This document shows, piece by piece, positions 38,066 to 46,381 of a stretch of 64,000 nt of DNA. The notes beneath the pieces are model-generated. The model saw only the letters and a list, made by a program, of their open reading frames with translations, made no database searches and had not been told where the DNA came from. Every line of letters starts with the position of its first letter. Position 1 is the first letter of the stretch. The DNA comes from JAIOSF01 sp963677755 (lineage in GTDB: Bacteria; Campylobacterota; Campylobacteria; Campylobacterales; Arcobacteraceae): NCBI GenBank assembly GCA_963677755.1, contig OY782506.1, positions 434,001 through 498,000 on the forward strand, written 5' to 3'. The translations under genes were made by a program, and so were the position numbers.

Positions 38066-38360
38066 ATATTTTACTTTGATAATTTATCTTACTATTTAGT
38101 ACTCTTAAAATAAGTATTTCACTTTTATTTGAAACTTTATAAAATATCAAGTAGTTTTCGTATATCAAAACTCTACAGTTTTTGTCTATATTTTTAGTTT
38201 TACACTCTACACCTAAAAAAGGATTTTGTTCTAGTAGGTCAATATATGCTTCTAGTTTATTAATATACTCTAATGCAACAGAGGGTTTGTCTTGATATAT
38301 TATATTAAATAAGTTAGATAAATCATTTTCAGCTAATGTAGTGTATTCAATTTTGTGCAT
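38064..38360 (-). CDS. RelE/ParE-family toxin
   Basis: 98 residues. The ParE/RelE fold is recognisable: an N-terminal strand KIEYTTLAENDL, helical hairpin YINKLEAYIDLLEQNPFLG, then CRVLIYENYLIFYKV and ILRVLNSKINY at the end. ParE members poison gyrase, RelE members cut mRNA; the sequence does not decide. Its start overlaps the antitoxin end by 14 bases, the normal coupling in such modules. Confidence 0.82.
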   Translation of the reverse strand: MHKIEYTTLAENDLSNLFNIIYQDKPSVALEYINKLEAYIDLLEQNPFLGVECKTKNIDKNCRVLIYENYLIFYKVSNKSEILILRVLNSKINYQSKI

Positions 38361-38574
38361 ACAGTTTTTTTAGATTTGAAAAAATTTCTTTATGTTTTTT
38401 TTCACTTTTAGGTGAGTTTAGCCCTTCTTCTATAAGTTCATTATATATTGATAAGTCATCTTCATTATTTTTAGGTAATATTACTACTTCTACTTCTTTG
38501 TTATTAAATTCAGATGGTAATGTAATGTGTAATTGAGAGTTTTCAACATTTACAAATTTTCTAATAGCTGTCAT
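38347..38574 (-). CDS. Antitoxin of the ParE/RelE-type module
   Basis: 75 residues. The N-terminal half is a short beta-rich, DNA-binding-like segment (HITLPSEFNNKEVEVVILP); the charged helical C-terminus should wrap the toxin. The ribosome binding site is AAAGG and a TATAAT lies at 38601-38606. Identification rests mainly on size, order and overlap with the toxin gene. Confidence 0.75.
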   Translation of the reverse strand: MTAIRKFVNVENSQLHITLPSEFNNKEVEVVILPKNNEDDLSIYNELIEEGLNSPKSEKKHKEIFSNLKKLYAQN

Positions 38575-38600
38575 AATTTACCTTTGTTTTTATAGCATCT

Positions 38601-38606
38601 ATTATA
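38601..38606 (-). promoter_or_regulatory. -10 element of the toxin-antitoxin operon
   Basis: TATAAT on the - strand, 26 bases before the antitoxin start. The rest of the gap to 38956 holds only the possible gene remnant listed separately and the mtnN leader. Confidence 0.5.
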
Positions 38607-38787
38607 ACATAAATTTTAGTAATTGAAAAATAAATTATTCTAAGTAATATATAGTAGTGTAAATTTGCTATAGCCAACTAAAAATCATAATTTGTCACTT
38701 CTCGTTTTTATTATATTCTTGCTAAAAATATAGTCTTTTTAAAAAAACTCATCTAACTCCTTTAATAATTACATTTTCAATAAATGA

Positions 38788-38892
38788 ATATTAATCCCAC
38801 ACATCAACTTTCACCAAGAAAATACAATAGAATTTATTGAAAAATTACCCAAACAGTTAACGATTAAAGAAGATTTATTGAATGCATTTTAG
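38788..38892 (+). pseudogene. Possible 3' remnant of a lost gene
   Basis: An open stretch after an in-frame TGA reads NFHQENTIEFIEKLPKQL followed by TIKEDLLNAF and a stop. It has protein-like composition but no start codon or ribosome binding site. It sits in the 380-base gap between the toxin-antitoxin pair and mtnN. I do not recognise the family. It could also be chance. Confidence 0.3.
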
Positions 38893-38956
38893 TTAAAGTA
38901 AGCCCACTTTACAAACAAATATGTTAAAATTCAAAGAAAAATTACAAGGCTTTTAA

Positions 38957-39649
38957 ATGACAAAACTAGCAATAATGGGTGCGATGGAAGAGGAGATTAC
39001 TCCACTTTTATCTTACTTTACAGATATTAAAAAAAATGACTACGCAAACAATACTTACTATGAGTGTAAACTTGGAAATCTTGATGTAGTTGTTGCATAT
39101 TCAAAAATTGGAAAAGTTTTCTCTACTTTAACAGCATCAACTATGATACAAAAGTTTGGTTGTGACACTTTACTTTTTAGTGGGGTTGCTGGTGGTATTA
39201 ATCCAGATTTAAAAATAGGGGATTTAATCGTTGCAAATAAGCTTTCTCAACATGATTTAGATATTACTGCATTTGGTCATCCACATGGATATGTACCAGG
39301 AGGGGAAGTATATGTGAGTAACGACACAAGATTAAAAAATATTGCTTTAGAAGTTGCTAAAGAAAATGATATAAAAATCATGGAGGGTGTAATTGCAACT
39401 GGAGATCAATTTGTTGCAGATGAAAAAAGAAAAGAGTTTATAGAAAATACTTTTAAGGCTGATGCTTTAGAGATGGAGGGAGCTAGTGTTGCTGTTGTAT
39501 GTGATGCTTTAGATGTTCCTTGTCTTATTTTAAGAGCTATTAGTGATACTGCGGATATGGATGCTGGATTTAATTTTGACGAGTTTTTAGAATCTAGTGC
39601 AAAAAAGTCTGCACAATTTTTGATAAAAGTTATTGAAAAATTAGTGTAA
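38957..39649 (+). CDS. mtnN: 5'-methylthioadenosine/S-adenosylhomocysteine nucleosidase
   Basis: 230 residues. It cleaves MTA and SAH, and in this phylum often 6-amino-6-deoxyfutalosine for menaquinone synthesis. Visible are MGAMEEEITPLL, FSGVAGGINPDLKIGDL, ATGDQFVAD, EMEGASVAVVC (purine and ribose contacts) and RAISDTAD with the catalytic Asp. Whether it serves the futalosine pathway cannot be decided from sequence alone. Confidence 0.94.
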   Translation: MTKLAIMGAMEEEITPLLSYFTDIKKNDYANNTYYECKLGNLDVVVAYSKIGKVFSTLTASTMIQKFGCDTLLFSGVAGGINPDLKIGDLIVANKLSQHDLDITAFGHPHGYVPGGEVYVSNDTRLKNIALEVAKENDIKIMEGVIATGDQFVADEKRKEFIENTFKADALEMEGASVAVVCDALDVPCLILRAISDTADMDAGFNFDEFLESSAKKSAQFLIKVIEKLV

Positions 39650-39667
39650 TATAAAAGTATAAATAAT

Positions 39668-39706
39668 AAAAAAGGGTTCAACTTTTAATAGTTGAACCCT
39701 TTTTTT
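39668..39706. terminator. Bidirectional terminator between mtnN and the ferredoxin gene
   Basis: GGGTTCAACT (39674-39683) and AGTTGAACCC (39690-39699) are a perfect 10-bp stem with a 6-base loop, flanked by an A run on the left and a T run on the right. It serves both converging genes. Confidence 0.92.
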
Positions 39707-39715
39707 TAAGAAAAA

Positions 39716-39919
39716 TTATTTTGCAGCTAACTCTTCTACTGCTTTTTTAATAGCAAGTGGTAGAGGTAAATCTACCATATCACAATCTTCTTCTAAACAA
39801 CACTCACAGGCAGTTCCAGCACTTGTTTCCTCTTTGATAATTTCAATATCACTACCATGTTTTTCTACAGCGTCTTTAATCTCATCATACTCTACATCGT
39901 TACAGTTACATACTTGCAT
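39716..39919 (-). CDS. BFD-like [2Fe-2S] protein
   Basis: 67 residues. The start MQVCNCNDVEYDEIKDAV has the Cys-x-Cys and following helix of bacterioferritin-associated ferredoxin domains; a second Cys group (ACECC) is at about 38-41. These four or more Cys could hold a [2Fe-2S] cluster. Function could be electron donation or iron release. It lies 12 bases after the cyclophilin gene on the same strand. Confidence 0.75.
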   Translation of the reverse strand: MQVCNCNDVEYDEIKDAVEKHGSDIEIIKEETSAGTACECCLEEDCDMVDLPLPLAIKKAVEELAAK

Positions 39920-39931
39920 TTTATTTCCTTT

Positions 39932-40456
39932 TTATTTCATATAAGCTTTTATAATTTTTTGCTCAACTTTAGGTTTGTCCATATATCCTGTTTCTACATT
40001 TTCTAATCTCTTTACAATAGCAAAACTATCCTTACCTTTAACATATCCGAAAATTGTATGTCTTCCATTTAAGTGAGGAGTTTCAACAGTTGTTATAAAA
40101 AACTGACTACCATTTGTATTTGGACCTGCATTTGCCATAGCTAATACACCAGCACGATTAAACATAGCCTTTGATGTAAATTCATCTTTGAAAGATTTTC
40201 CCCAAATTGATTCTCCACCTCGACCAGTACCAGTTGGATCACCACCTTGTATCATAAATTGTTTAATAATTCTGTGAAAAATGATACCATTATAATATCC
40301 ATTTTTAATATGAGTTGTGAAATTTTCAACAGCAAGTGGAGCTAAGTCAGGTCTAAGTTCTATCTCTATATTACCTTGTGTTGTTTCTAAAACAGCTATT
40401 GGATTTGCTGCTTGAAGATAAACTATACTCAATACTAAAAGTATAAATTTTTTCAT
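39932..40456 (-). CDS. Periplasmic cyclophilin-type peptidyl-prolyl isomerase
   Basis: 174 residues with a signal peptide (about 1-16, LQAA). The cyclophilin core shows FHRIIKQFMIQGGDPTGTG, MANAGPNTNGSQFFIT and HLNGRHTIFGYV, including the catalytic Arg in FHR. It assists protein folding in the periplasm. Divergent from the membrane protein gene at 40660. Confidence 0.94.
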   Translation of the reverse strand: MKKFILLVLSIVYLQAANPIAVLETTQGNIEIELRPDLAPLAVENFTTHIKNGYYNGIIFHRIIKQFMIQGGDPTGTGRGGESIWGKSFKDEFTSKAMFNRAGVLAMANAGPNTNGSQFFITTVETPHLNGRHTIFGYVKGKDSFAIVKRLENVETGYMDKPKVEQKIIKAYMK

Positions 40457-40588
40457 CGGATTCCTTTGTGTATAAATTGAAAATAAATGATAACTAAAAA
40501 ATATTAAATTTAAGTATTATGAAGTGATTAATAGTGAATTTGTTACGATTATTAATAAACTAATAAAAATTGACCCATAGTTCTAGCT

Positions 40589-40594
40589 TATAAT
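40589..40594 (+). promoter_or_regulatory. -10 element of the ten-helix membrane protein
   Basis: TATAAT with an upstream TTGACC only 13 bases away, which is too short for a normal -35; the -10 alone is more reliable. Confidence 0.45.
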
Positions 40595-40659
40595 ATTTAT
40601 TTAATATTGTTTTGATAAAATCACAAGATTTTAGTTAAATTACACAAAAAGGAAGTTAG

Positions 40660-41820
40660 ATGTTATTAAAAGAAAAATACACACCGATGTATTTTTTAGC
40701 AGCACTTGGTGCTGGAGGTTTATCCGTATCGTTTTTTATGTACTTAATGTTTTTGATTCCACATCCGAAAACACCAATGACTACATATGACCATGTTATG
40801 CCAACACTTATGCAAGGAGATTGGCTTTCATTTGTTACAGCATTTTCTTTAGTATTCATTATTGCTTTTGCTTATTTTCATTTCAAACTGTTGGTATGGA
40901 ATATCAAACAATATAAAGCTTTTAAAGAAACAGAAGCATTTACTACTTTAAAAAACAGTAATGCTGAAGTTACTTTAATGACTATGCCACTTACATTTGC
41001 CATGACTATAAATGTATGTTTTGTTTTAGGTGCAGTTTTTGTACCAGGGTTGTGGAGTATTGTTGAGTACCTTTTCCCATTTGCTTTACTTGGATTTGCT
41101 ACTGTTGGGTATTTTGGGATTAAGTTTTTTATGGTTTATTTTGGTAGATTATTAACAAAAGGTGATTTTGATTTTACAAAAAACAATAACCTATCTCAGA
41201 TGATCTCTATTTTTGCATTTTCTATGATAGCTGTTGGATTTGCAGCACCTGGGGCTATGAGTCATAATATTGTTATAAATGCTATTGGGATTTTTGGAGC
41301 GATATTTTTTGCATCTATCTCGATACTTCTTGTGACTATCAAACTTATACTTGGATTTAAAAATATGTTTGAACATGGTATCTCAGCAGAAGCTAGCCCA
41401 TCTTTATGGATTATGATACCAATTTTAACACTTCTTGGTATTACATTTGTACGAGTTAGTTTTGGATTAGACCATCACTTTGGACAAGAGTTAGCGAAAG
41501 CTTCATTATTTACACTTACAAGTTTTGTAGTTGCTTTACAACTTATTTTTGGTATGTTAGGTTACTCTGTGATGAAGCAACTTGGGTATTTTGAAACATA
41601 TATTGGTGGTGATAAAAAATCAGCTGTAAGTTTTGCTCTAATTTGTCCAGGTGTTGCATTTTTTGTATTTGGTATGTTTTTTATAAATATGGGACTTGTT
41701 ATGAATGGAGTTGTGGAGATAAAATCTCTAGCATATTTTATACTTATGTTACCATTTATATTTATACAGTATAGAACTATAATCGTATTTTTTAAATTAA
41801 AAAATAAATTTACACTTTAA
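40660..41820 (+). CDS. Ten-helix integral membrane protein, TDT/SLAC1-like layout
   Basis: 386 residues with about ten membrane helices (starting near 10, 56, 105, 131, 180, 205, 247, 283, 325 and 353). The even spacing and length resemble the TDT (TehA/SLAC1) channel superfamily, but I see no decisive motif. From memory, similar Campylobacterota proteins are annotated TsoY; I could not verify this. AAAAAGGAAG gives a strong ribosome binding site. It stands alone between a divergent cyclophilin and a converging small gene. Confidence 0.7.
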   Translation: MLLKEKYTPMYFLAALGAGGLSVSFFMYLMFLIPHPKTPMTTYDHVMPTLMQGDWLSFVTAFSLVFIIAFAYFHFKLLVWNIKQYKAFKETEAFTTLKNSNAEVTLMTMPLTFAMTINVCFVLGAVFVPGLWSIVEYLFPFALLGFATVGYFGIKFFMVYFGRLLTKGDFDFTKNNNLSQMISIFAFSMIAVGFAAPGAMSHNIVINAIGIFGAIFFASISILLVTIKLILGFKNMFEHGISAEASPSLWIMIPILTLLGITFVRVSFGLDHHFGQELAKASLFTLTSFVVALQLIFGMLGYSVMKQLGYFETYIGGDKKSAVSFALICPGVAFFVFGMFFINMGLVMNGVVEIKSLAYFILMLPFIFIQYRTIIVFFKLKNKFTL

Positions 41821-41852
41821 AATAGTTACAATAAATATTTCTAAAGGGAGAA

Positions 41853-42008
41853 CTAGTTTCTCTCTTTTTTTGTTTTGAGTATATTGCGTATTAATAATCC
41901 TACAAAGATTAAAGCAATACCACCATTTATTAAAGCGTTAGTAGTAGCTCCATCTATATAAAAACTATAAGCTAAATAGGTGAAAATACCACTTATAACC
42001 AAACACAT
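41853..42008 (-). CDS. Small membrane protein, 51 residues
   Basis: An ATG at 42006-42008 begins three bases after the stop of the radical SAM gene, with AAAAGG directly upstream. The frame runs 51 codons to TAG. Two hydrophobic helices (about 2-18 and 25-43, including GGIALIFVGLLI) are joined by a short loop and followed by a basic tail (RNILKTKKERN). No family recognised. The good ribosome binding site, tight spacing and clean membrane topology argue that it is real. Confidence 0.7.
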   Translation of the reverse strand: MCLVISGIFTYLAYSFYIDGATTNALINGGIALIFVGLLIRNILKTKKERN

Positions 42009-42011
42009 AGG

Positions 42012-43526
42012 TTACCTTTTCTGTTGTCTTTTATTTTTTAGTTCTATATTCATAGTGTCATTATTAGAACGAATTCTTACATCACTGTATTCTTTTAAAA
42101 ATTTAGGAAGTTTTCTCCCATTTACTTTTAAAATATCAGCAACTAAAACATCAGCAATTTTTTGTTCTTCCAATCCTTGAACTTCTACAATAAAATCAAA
42201 TAAAAACTTTGCAACTCTATCAAGTGAGATTTGCCAAGTAGAGAAAGTTTGAGCATAAAGCCAATTACTAAACTGATAAAAAGTTTCAAAAACACTTTTA
42301 TTTTCCACTAAAAGTTCAAAAGTTTTTATGAAGTTTCCACTATTGTAAACAATATCCCAAAATCTTGAAAATCTTTTGAGTTTTTGCATCTCTTTATAAG
42401 GGATTAAATTATTGGATAAAATATCATAAGGGGGAATATCACTATAAATCATACCATGAATCTCATCGTGCCGATTAAGTGTTGTTCCTGAAAGCTTTTT
42501 TAATACTCCCACTTGAATTTCACATTGTGTTATTGATGCAAGTTTATCTAAATTTTCTCCAAAACTTTCCATACTTTCCCCTGGTAAACCTATAATTAAG
42601 TCCACATGAATATGTGCATTTGTTTGATTTTCTAAAAAGGATAAATTTTCTTCAATTTTAGGAATATTCAGAGTTCTTTTGATATTTTTTGCAATATCCT
42701 TTTTGAGTGTTTGAATACCAACTTCAAGTTGCAAACTATGTTTTGGAAAAAGTTTGATTTTTTCCCTTAGATTTACAGGAAAATTATCAGGTATCACTTC
42801 AAAATGAGTAGTAAATCCCTCCTTTTTATCTAAGAAAAAATCTAAAAGTTTTGTAGCAACCTCAATATTAAGATTAAAAGTTCTATCAATAAATTTAAAC
42901 CCTCTAGCACCTCTTTGCCATAATATTTCAAATTCATTTAAAAGTTCATCCACATCAAAATCCCGTACTTTTTTATCAATAGAAGATAAACAAAATTCAC
43001 AATTATAAGGACAACCTCTTGAAGCTTCCACATAGATATGTCTATTTTGTATATCGTTATCTGTGTAGTATTTATATGGAAGTTCTATTGTACTTACATC
43101 TAAAAGTTGAGGATAAAAAATTTTTTGTTCAATCTTATTTTCATCAAGTATATTTTTACAAAGAGTATAAAACTGAATTTCACCTTCCCCTTGAATAATA
43201 TAATCTGCATCGTCTAGATTTACCCTAAAAGGTGTATAACTGACCTCAGGCCCACCTAAAATAATTATAGTTTGTGGACTTACTTTTTTAATTATATGGA
43301 TAAGTTCAGATACATCAGATACATTCCAAATATAGACACCAATCCCTATTATTTTTGGATTTTGAAGCAATAACTTTTCTGCTATATATTGCATATTTTC
43401 ATTGATTACATATTCTTGTATTGTAGTGTGATTTTGTAGTTCATGTAAGTTTGCATATAAATATCGTAATGCTAAACTTGAGTGGGAATATCTACCATTG
43501 AGAGTAGTGAGAATTATATCTGACAA
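42012..43526 (-). CDS. B12-binding-domain radical SAM protein (DUF4080 type)
   Basis: 504 residues. The N-terminal cobalamin-binding-like Rossmann domain covers about 1-140 (ITLNGRYSHSSLALRYL; IIILGGPEVSYTPF). The radical SAM domain has CPYNCEFC (about residue 175) for the [4Fe-4S] cluster, and LIIGLPGES. The C-terminal part is the domain called DUF4080. Members are widespread but without assigned reaction. It probably forms a two-gene unit with the 51-residue membrane protein after it. Confidence 0.88.
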   Translation of the reverse strand: MSDIILTTLNGRYSHSSLALRYLYANLHELQNHTTIQEYVINENMQYIAEKLLLQNPKIIGIGVYIWNVSDVSELIHIIKKVSPQTIIILGGPEVSYTPFRVNLDDADYIIQGEGEIQFYTLCKNILDENKIEQKIFYPQLLDVSTIELPYKYYTDNDIQNRHIYVEASRGCPYNCEFCLSSIDKKVRDFDVDELLNEFEILWQRGARGFKFIDRTFNLNIEVATKLLDFFLDKKEGFTTHFEVIPDNFPVNLREKIKLFPKHSLQLEVGIQTLKKDIAKNIKRTLNIPKIEENLSFLENQTNAHIHVDLIIGLPGESMESFGENLDKLASITQCEIQVGVLKKLSGTTLNRHDEIHGMIYSDIPPYDILSNNLIPYKEMQKLKRFSRFWDIVYNSGNFIKTFELLVENKSVFETFYQFSNWLYAQTFSTWQISLDRVAKFLFDFIVEVQGLEEQKIADVLVADILKVNGRKLPKFLKEYSDVRIRSNNDTMNIELKNKRQQKR

Positions 43527-43614
43527 AATCTTCCTTAGTTGAGTGTTTATTTTGTATTGTATCTAAAAGAAGTTTATAGGAGTTTTTTGGAGCTGTGTTA
43601 TATTATTATAAATA

Positions 43615-43644
43615 AAGAGACTAGCTATTAAAAGCTAGCCCATT
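43615..43644 (-). terminator. Hairpin over the chemoreceptor stop codon
   Basis: CTAGCT (43621-43626) and AGCTAG (43633-43638) pair around a loop that contains the stop of the chemoreceptor gene; a T-rich tract follows on the - strand. A weak terminator is possible. Confidence 0.4.
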
Positions 43645-45634
43645 CGTCATCATCAGAATTATTAGTAGGTTTAATAGTTTCTAATTGTTTTGATGGTTTT
43701 GATTGAGGTTGAGATACTGGTTTTGGAGTATCTTCTTTTTGTGTATCTACTTGTTTTGTTGATGTGCTTGCTGAAGCAGTTTGGTGTTTATCCATAGTTT
43801 TTGCTTTTACATCATTTTTACCAACAAATTCTTTAGCATCAGCATCACTTACCACTAATTTAGCAATCTTATCTGTATCAACAGCAACATCATGTGTTTG
43901 TGAAGCTATCATAGCATTTTGTTGAGTTTGTTGGTCAAGTGAATTTACAGCATCATTGATTTGTTCTATTCCTGTAAGTTGTTCTTTTGAGGCCATCTCT
44001 ACATCTTTGATTAAATCAATAGTTTTTGAGATATTTTCATTTAATGTTTTATATCCATTTATCATCTCATCAGATGTCTTTTTCCCACCATTTGCTTTTA
44101 CTGTAGCATTTTGTACTAAAGATTTTATCTCATTTGCAGCTTCTGCACTTCTTGAAGCTAGATTTCGTACCTCTTGTGCAACAACAGCAAAACCTTTACC
44201 AGCTTCACCTGCAGTTGCAGCTTCTACGGCTGCATTTAAACTTAAGATATTTGTTTGAAATGCTATTTGGTCTATTACTGTAATAGCATCATTAATTGCA
44301 TTTACCTCTTTATCAATCTCATCCATAGCTTTAGTAGTTTCATTTGCTAAAGCTTCACCACTTGTAACAGATGTTGTTACTTGTGTTGCAAAGTTTGACA
44401 TTTTGATTACATTTTCTGTATTACTTGATATATTACCTGTTATCTCTTCTAAAGCTGCTGCTGTTTCTTCTAAAGCTGCTGCTGCTTCATTTGAGTTTTG
44501 GTTTAATATATCCACATTTTTCAATAAAATATCAGAACTATTATCTAGAGTCAATCCATTTGTTTTGTTTTCTACTAGCATAGTTGTTATAGCATCACCT
44601 AGTGTATTTACACCATTTGCAAGTTTAAGAAGATGTTCTTTAATACCATCAGTTTTTACTCTATTCATATAATTGCTATTAGAATATTGTTCTAGTACAT
44701 CTAATACATTATCAATATTGAGTTCAATATTTACAGCCATCTGGTTAAGAAGTCTTGTAAGTTCTTGTAAGGCTGGATTACTACTTTGTGTTTCAACACG
44801 TCTACATAAATCACCTTGTTCAAATTCACTTAGAACTGTAATTGTATCATCAATTACTTGTCTGTCTTCATCTATCCCTTTTTGTGTTTTTACAATATTT
44901 TCATTTACAATTTTTGCCATCTCTCCAAACTCATCTGTTGTAGAGTCGTTAAGTCTATTTACTTGTGTAGTTTCTCTATTAAGATATTGGAAAAATTGAT
45001 TTAATCCTCCACTAAAGTCTTTTAGTGAATTAACAATAATAGAAGATATTACAATAGATATAATTATAAATATTATTACTGAAATTATAGATATTAGAAG
45101 TAATATATTGGTTAATGTGCTTTGAGCTTCTTCTTTAAGTTTTATAGCACTATCATTTATCAATGTCAAATCTTTTTCTAAAATTAATCCTGTTTTTGAC
45201 ATAGTTCCTATAATAGTAGTTATATTACTTGATTCTTTCTCTATGCCATTGTTAAAGTCATCTATTCTTAACTGAGAAAATTGATTAAAATATTCTATAT
45301 ATTGTTGTGATAATTGTAAAATAGTATCACACATATCTCTATTTTCTTTTAGACCTAAAGTAGGTTTTAGTGTAGATACTAAAGAATCAAGTTTTTTAAA
45401 GTCTTTTCTTACTTGTTCCGCCTTTTGATTACTAGGTGTTCGTAAAAATTGATAAACAGAGATTCTCCCTTTTAAAACTTGTTGAATAAAAACATCTGTT
45501 TGAGATGCTGCTGCAACCCTTGAATTTACTAAATTATTATAGTATGCAAAAACTACACCTAAAGTAATCATTACAAAAACTATAAGTGCAGGGAAAGTTA
45601 GTAGTTTATTTTTTGTTGATAAATTTTTGAACAT
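43628..45634 (-). CDS. Methyl-accepting chemotaxis protein with CheR-tether-like tail
   Basis: 668 residues: helix (about 12-32), a helical periplasmic domain of about 140 residues (four-helix-bundle type), helix (about 178-202), HAMP-like region and a signalling hairpin with AAVEAATAGEAGKGFAVVA. After a Ser/Thr/Pro/Gln-rich linker the protein ends EWASF, which resembles the C-terminal NWETF pentapeptide that binds CheR and CheB in E. coli. Such a tail suggests a receptor with full adaptation. The ligand is unknown. Confidence 0.92.
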   Translation of the reverse strand: MFKNLSTKNKLLTFPALIVFVMITLGVVFAYYNNLVNSRVAAASQTDVFIQQVLKGRISVYQFLRTPSNQKAEQVRKDFKKLDSLVSTLKPTLGLKENRDMCDTILQLSQQYIEYFNQFSQLRIDDFNNGIEKESSNITTIIGTMSKTGLILEKDLTLINDSAIKLKEEAQSTLTNILLLISIISVIIFIIISIVISSIIVNSLKDFSGGLNQFFQYLNRETTQVNRLNDSTTDEFGEMAKIVNENIVKTQKGIDEDRQVIDDTITVLSEFEQGDLCRRVETQSSNPALQELTRLLNQMAVNIELNIDNVLDVLEQYSNSNYMNRVKTDGIKEHLLKLANGVNTLGDAITTMLVENKTNGLTLDNSSDILLKNVDILNQNSNEAAAALEETAAALEEITGNISSNTENVIKMSNFATQVTTSVTSGEALANETTKAMDEIDKEVNAINDAITVIDQIAFQTNILSLNAAVEAATAGEAGKGFAVVAQEVRNLASRSAEAANEIKSLVQNATVKANGGKKTSDEMINGYKTLNENISKTIDLIKDVEMASKEQLTGIEQINDAVNSLDQQTQQNAMIASQTHDVAVDTDKIAKLVVSDADAKEFVGKNDVKAKTMDKHQTASASTSTKQVDTQKEDTPKPVSQPQSKPSKQLETIKPTNNSDDDEWASF

Positions 45635-45688
45635 CTATCATCTCCTTTTATATAATATATCTGTCATATTATATAAAAATAAAATTTC

Positions 45689-46381
45689 TTAAAAATTTCC
45701 TTTTAGTTTATATCCAACATTATAAATTGAATCAAAGATATTACAAGAAAGTTTTGTTTTGAGTTTGGAGAAGATTATTCTTAATTTATTTGGATTATAG
45801 TTATCTTGTTCATTTTCCCAAACATAGTTTAAAATATCTTCATTTGAAAATATTTTTTGCTTGTTTTGACAAAAAAGTTCTATAAGTAAGCTTTCTTTTT
45901 TTGTCAGCTTAATTTGTTCATGATTTTTTGTGTAAAGTTGTTGAGTATCTTTATACCATTGAAAACCACAATTCAAAGGGAGTATATTTTCACTTTTTTG
46001 TTTATTTTTCAATTTTGTTATTGTTTCTGTAAGTATCTCTTCTAGTTCAAAAGTTTTAATTGGTTTAATAAGATATTTAGTGAGGTTTAATTCAATAGCA
46101 TCTAAAAGTTTTTCTGTATCTGAATAAGCTGTCAACATTATAAGAATAATATTTTCATTTTCTTCTCTAATTTTTTTTGCAACTTTTAGTCCATTTATTT
46201 TTGGAATATTGATATCTAAAATAGCAATCTCTGGTTTATAAAGAGAATAGAGTTCCAAAGCTTCTTCTCCATTAGTTGCTTCATAAACATTTTTAAAATA
46301 CAATTGGAAGAGTTTTACATATTTATCCCTTAATAGAAGATCATCTTCTACATATAAAATTGAAAAATTATTTGATATCAT
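45689..46381 (-). CDS. OmpR-type response regulator
   Basis: 230 residues. The receiver domain has the acidic pair (VEDD), phospho-acceptor Asp56 (AILDINIP), the switch Thr and KPIK. The C-terminal winged helix (about 140-230) is of the OmpR/PhoB kind (LTKKESLLIELF; NKLRIIFSKLKTKL). The start overlaps the kinase gene by 14 bases, so the pair is one two-component system. Confidence 0.93.
   Translation of the reverse strand: MISNNFSILYVEDDLLLRDKYVKLFQLYFKNVYEATNGEEALELYSLYKPEIAILDINIPKINGLKVAKKIREENENIILIMLTAYSDTEKLLDAIELNLTKYLIKPIKTFELEEILTETITKLKNKQKSENILPLNCGFQWYKDTQQLYTKNHEQIKLTKKESLLIELFCQNKQKIFSNEDILNYVWENEQDNYNPNKLRIIFSKLKTKLSCNIFDSIYNVGYKLKGNF

Noticed and set aside
40566..40594. Full -35/-10 promoter (TTGACC and TATAAT) before the ten-helix protein
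   Set aside because: The gap of 13 bases is too short for a sigma-70 promoter; only the -10 is kept.
44403..44999. Two open frames on the + strand inside the chemoreceptor gene
   Set aside because: They are reverse readings of the helical HAMP and signalling regions, whose low-complexity composition leaves few stops.
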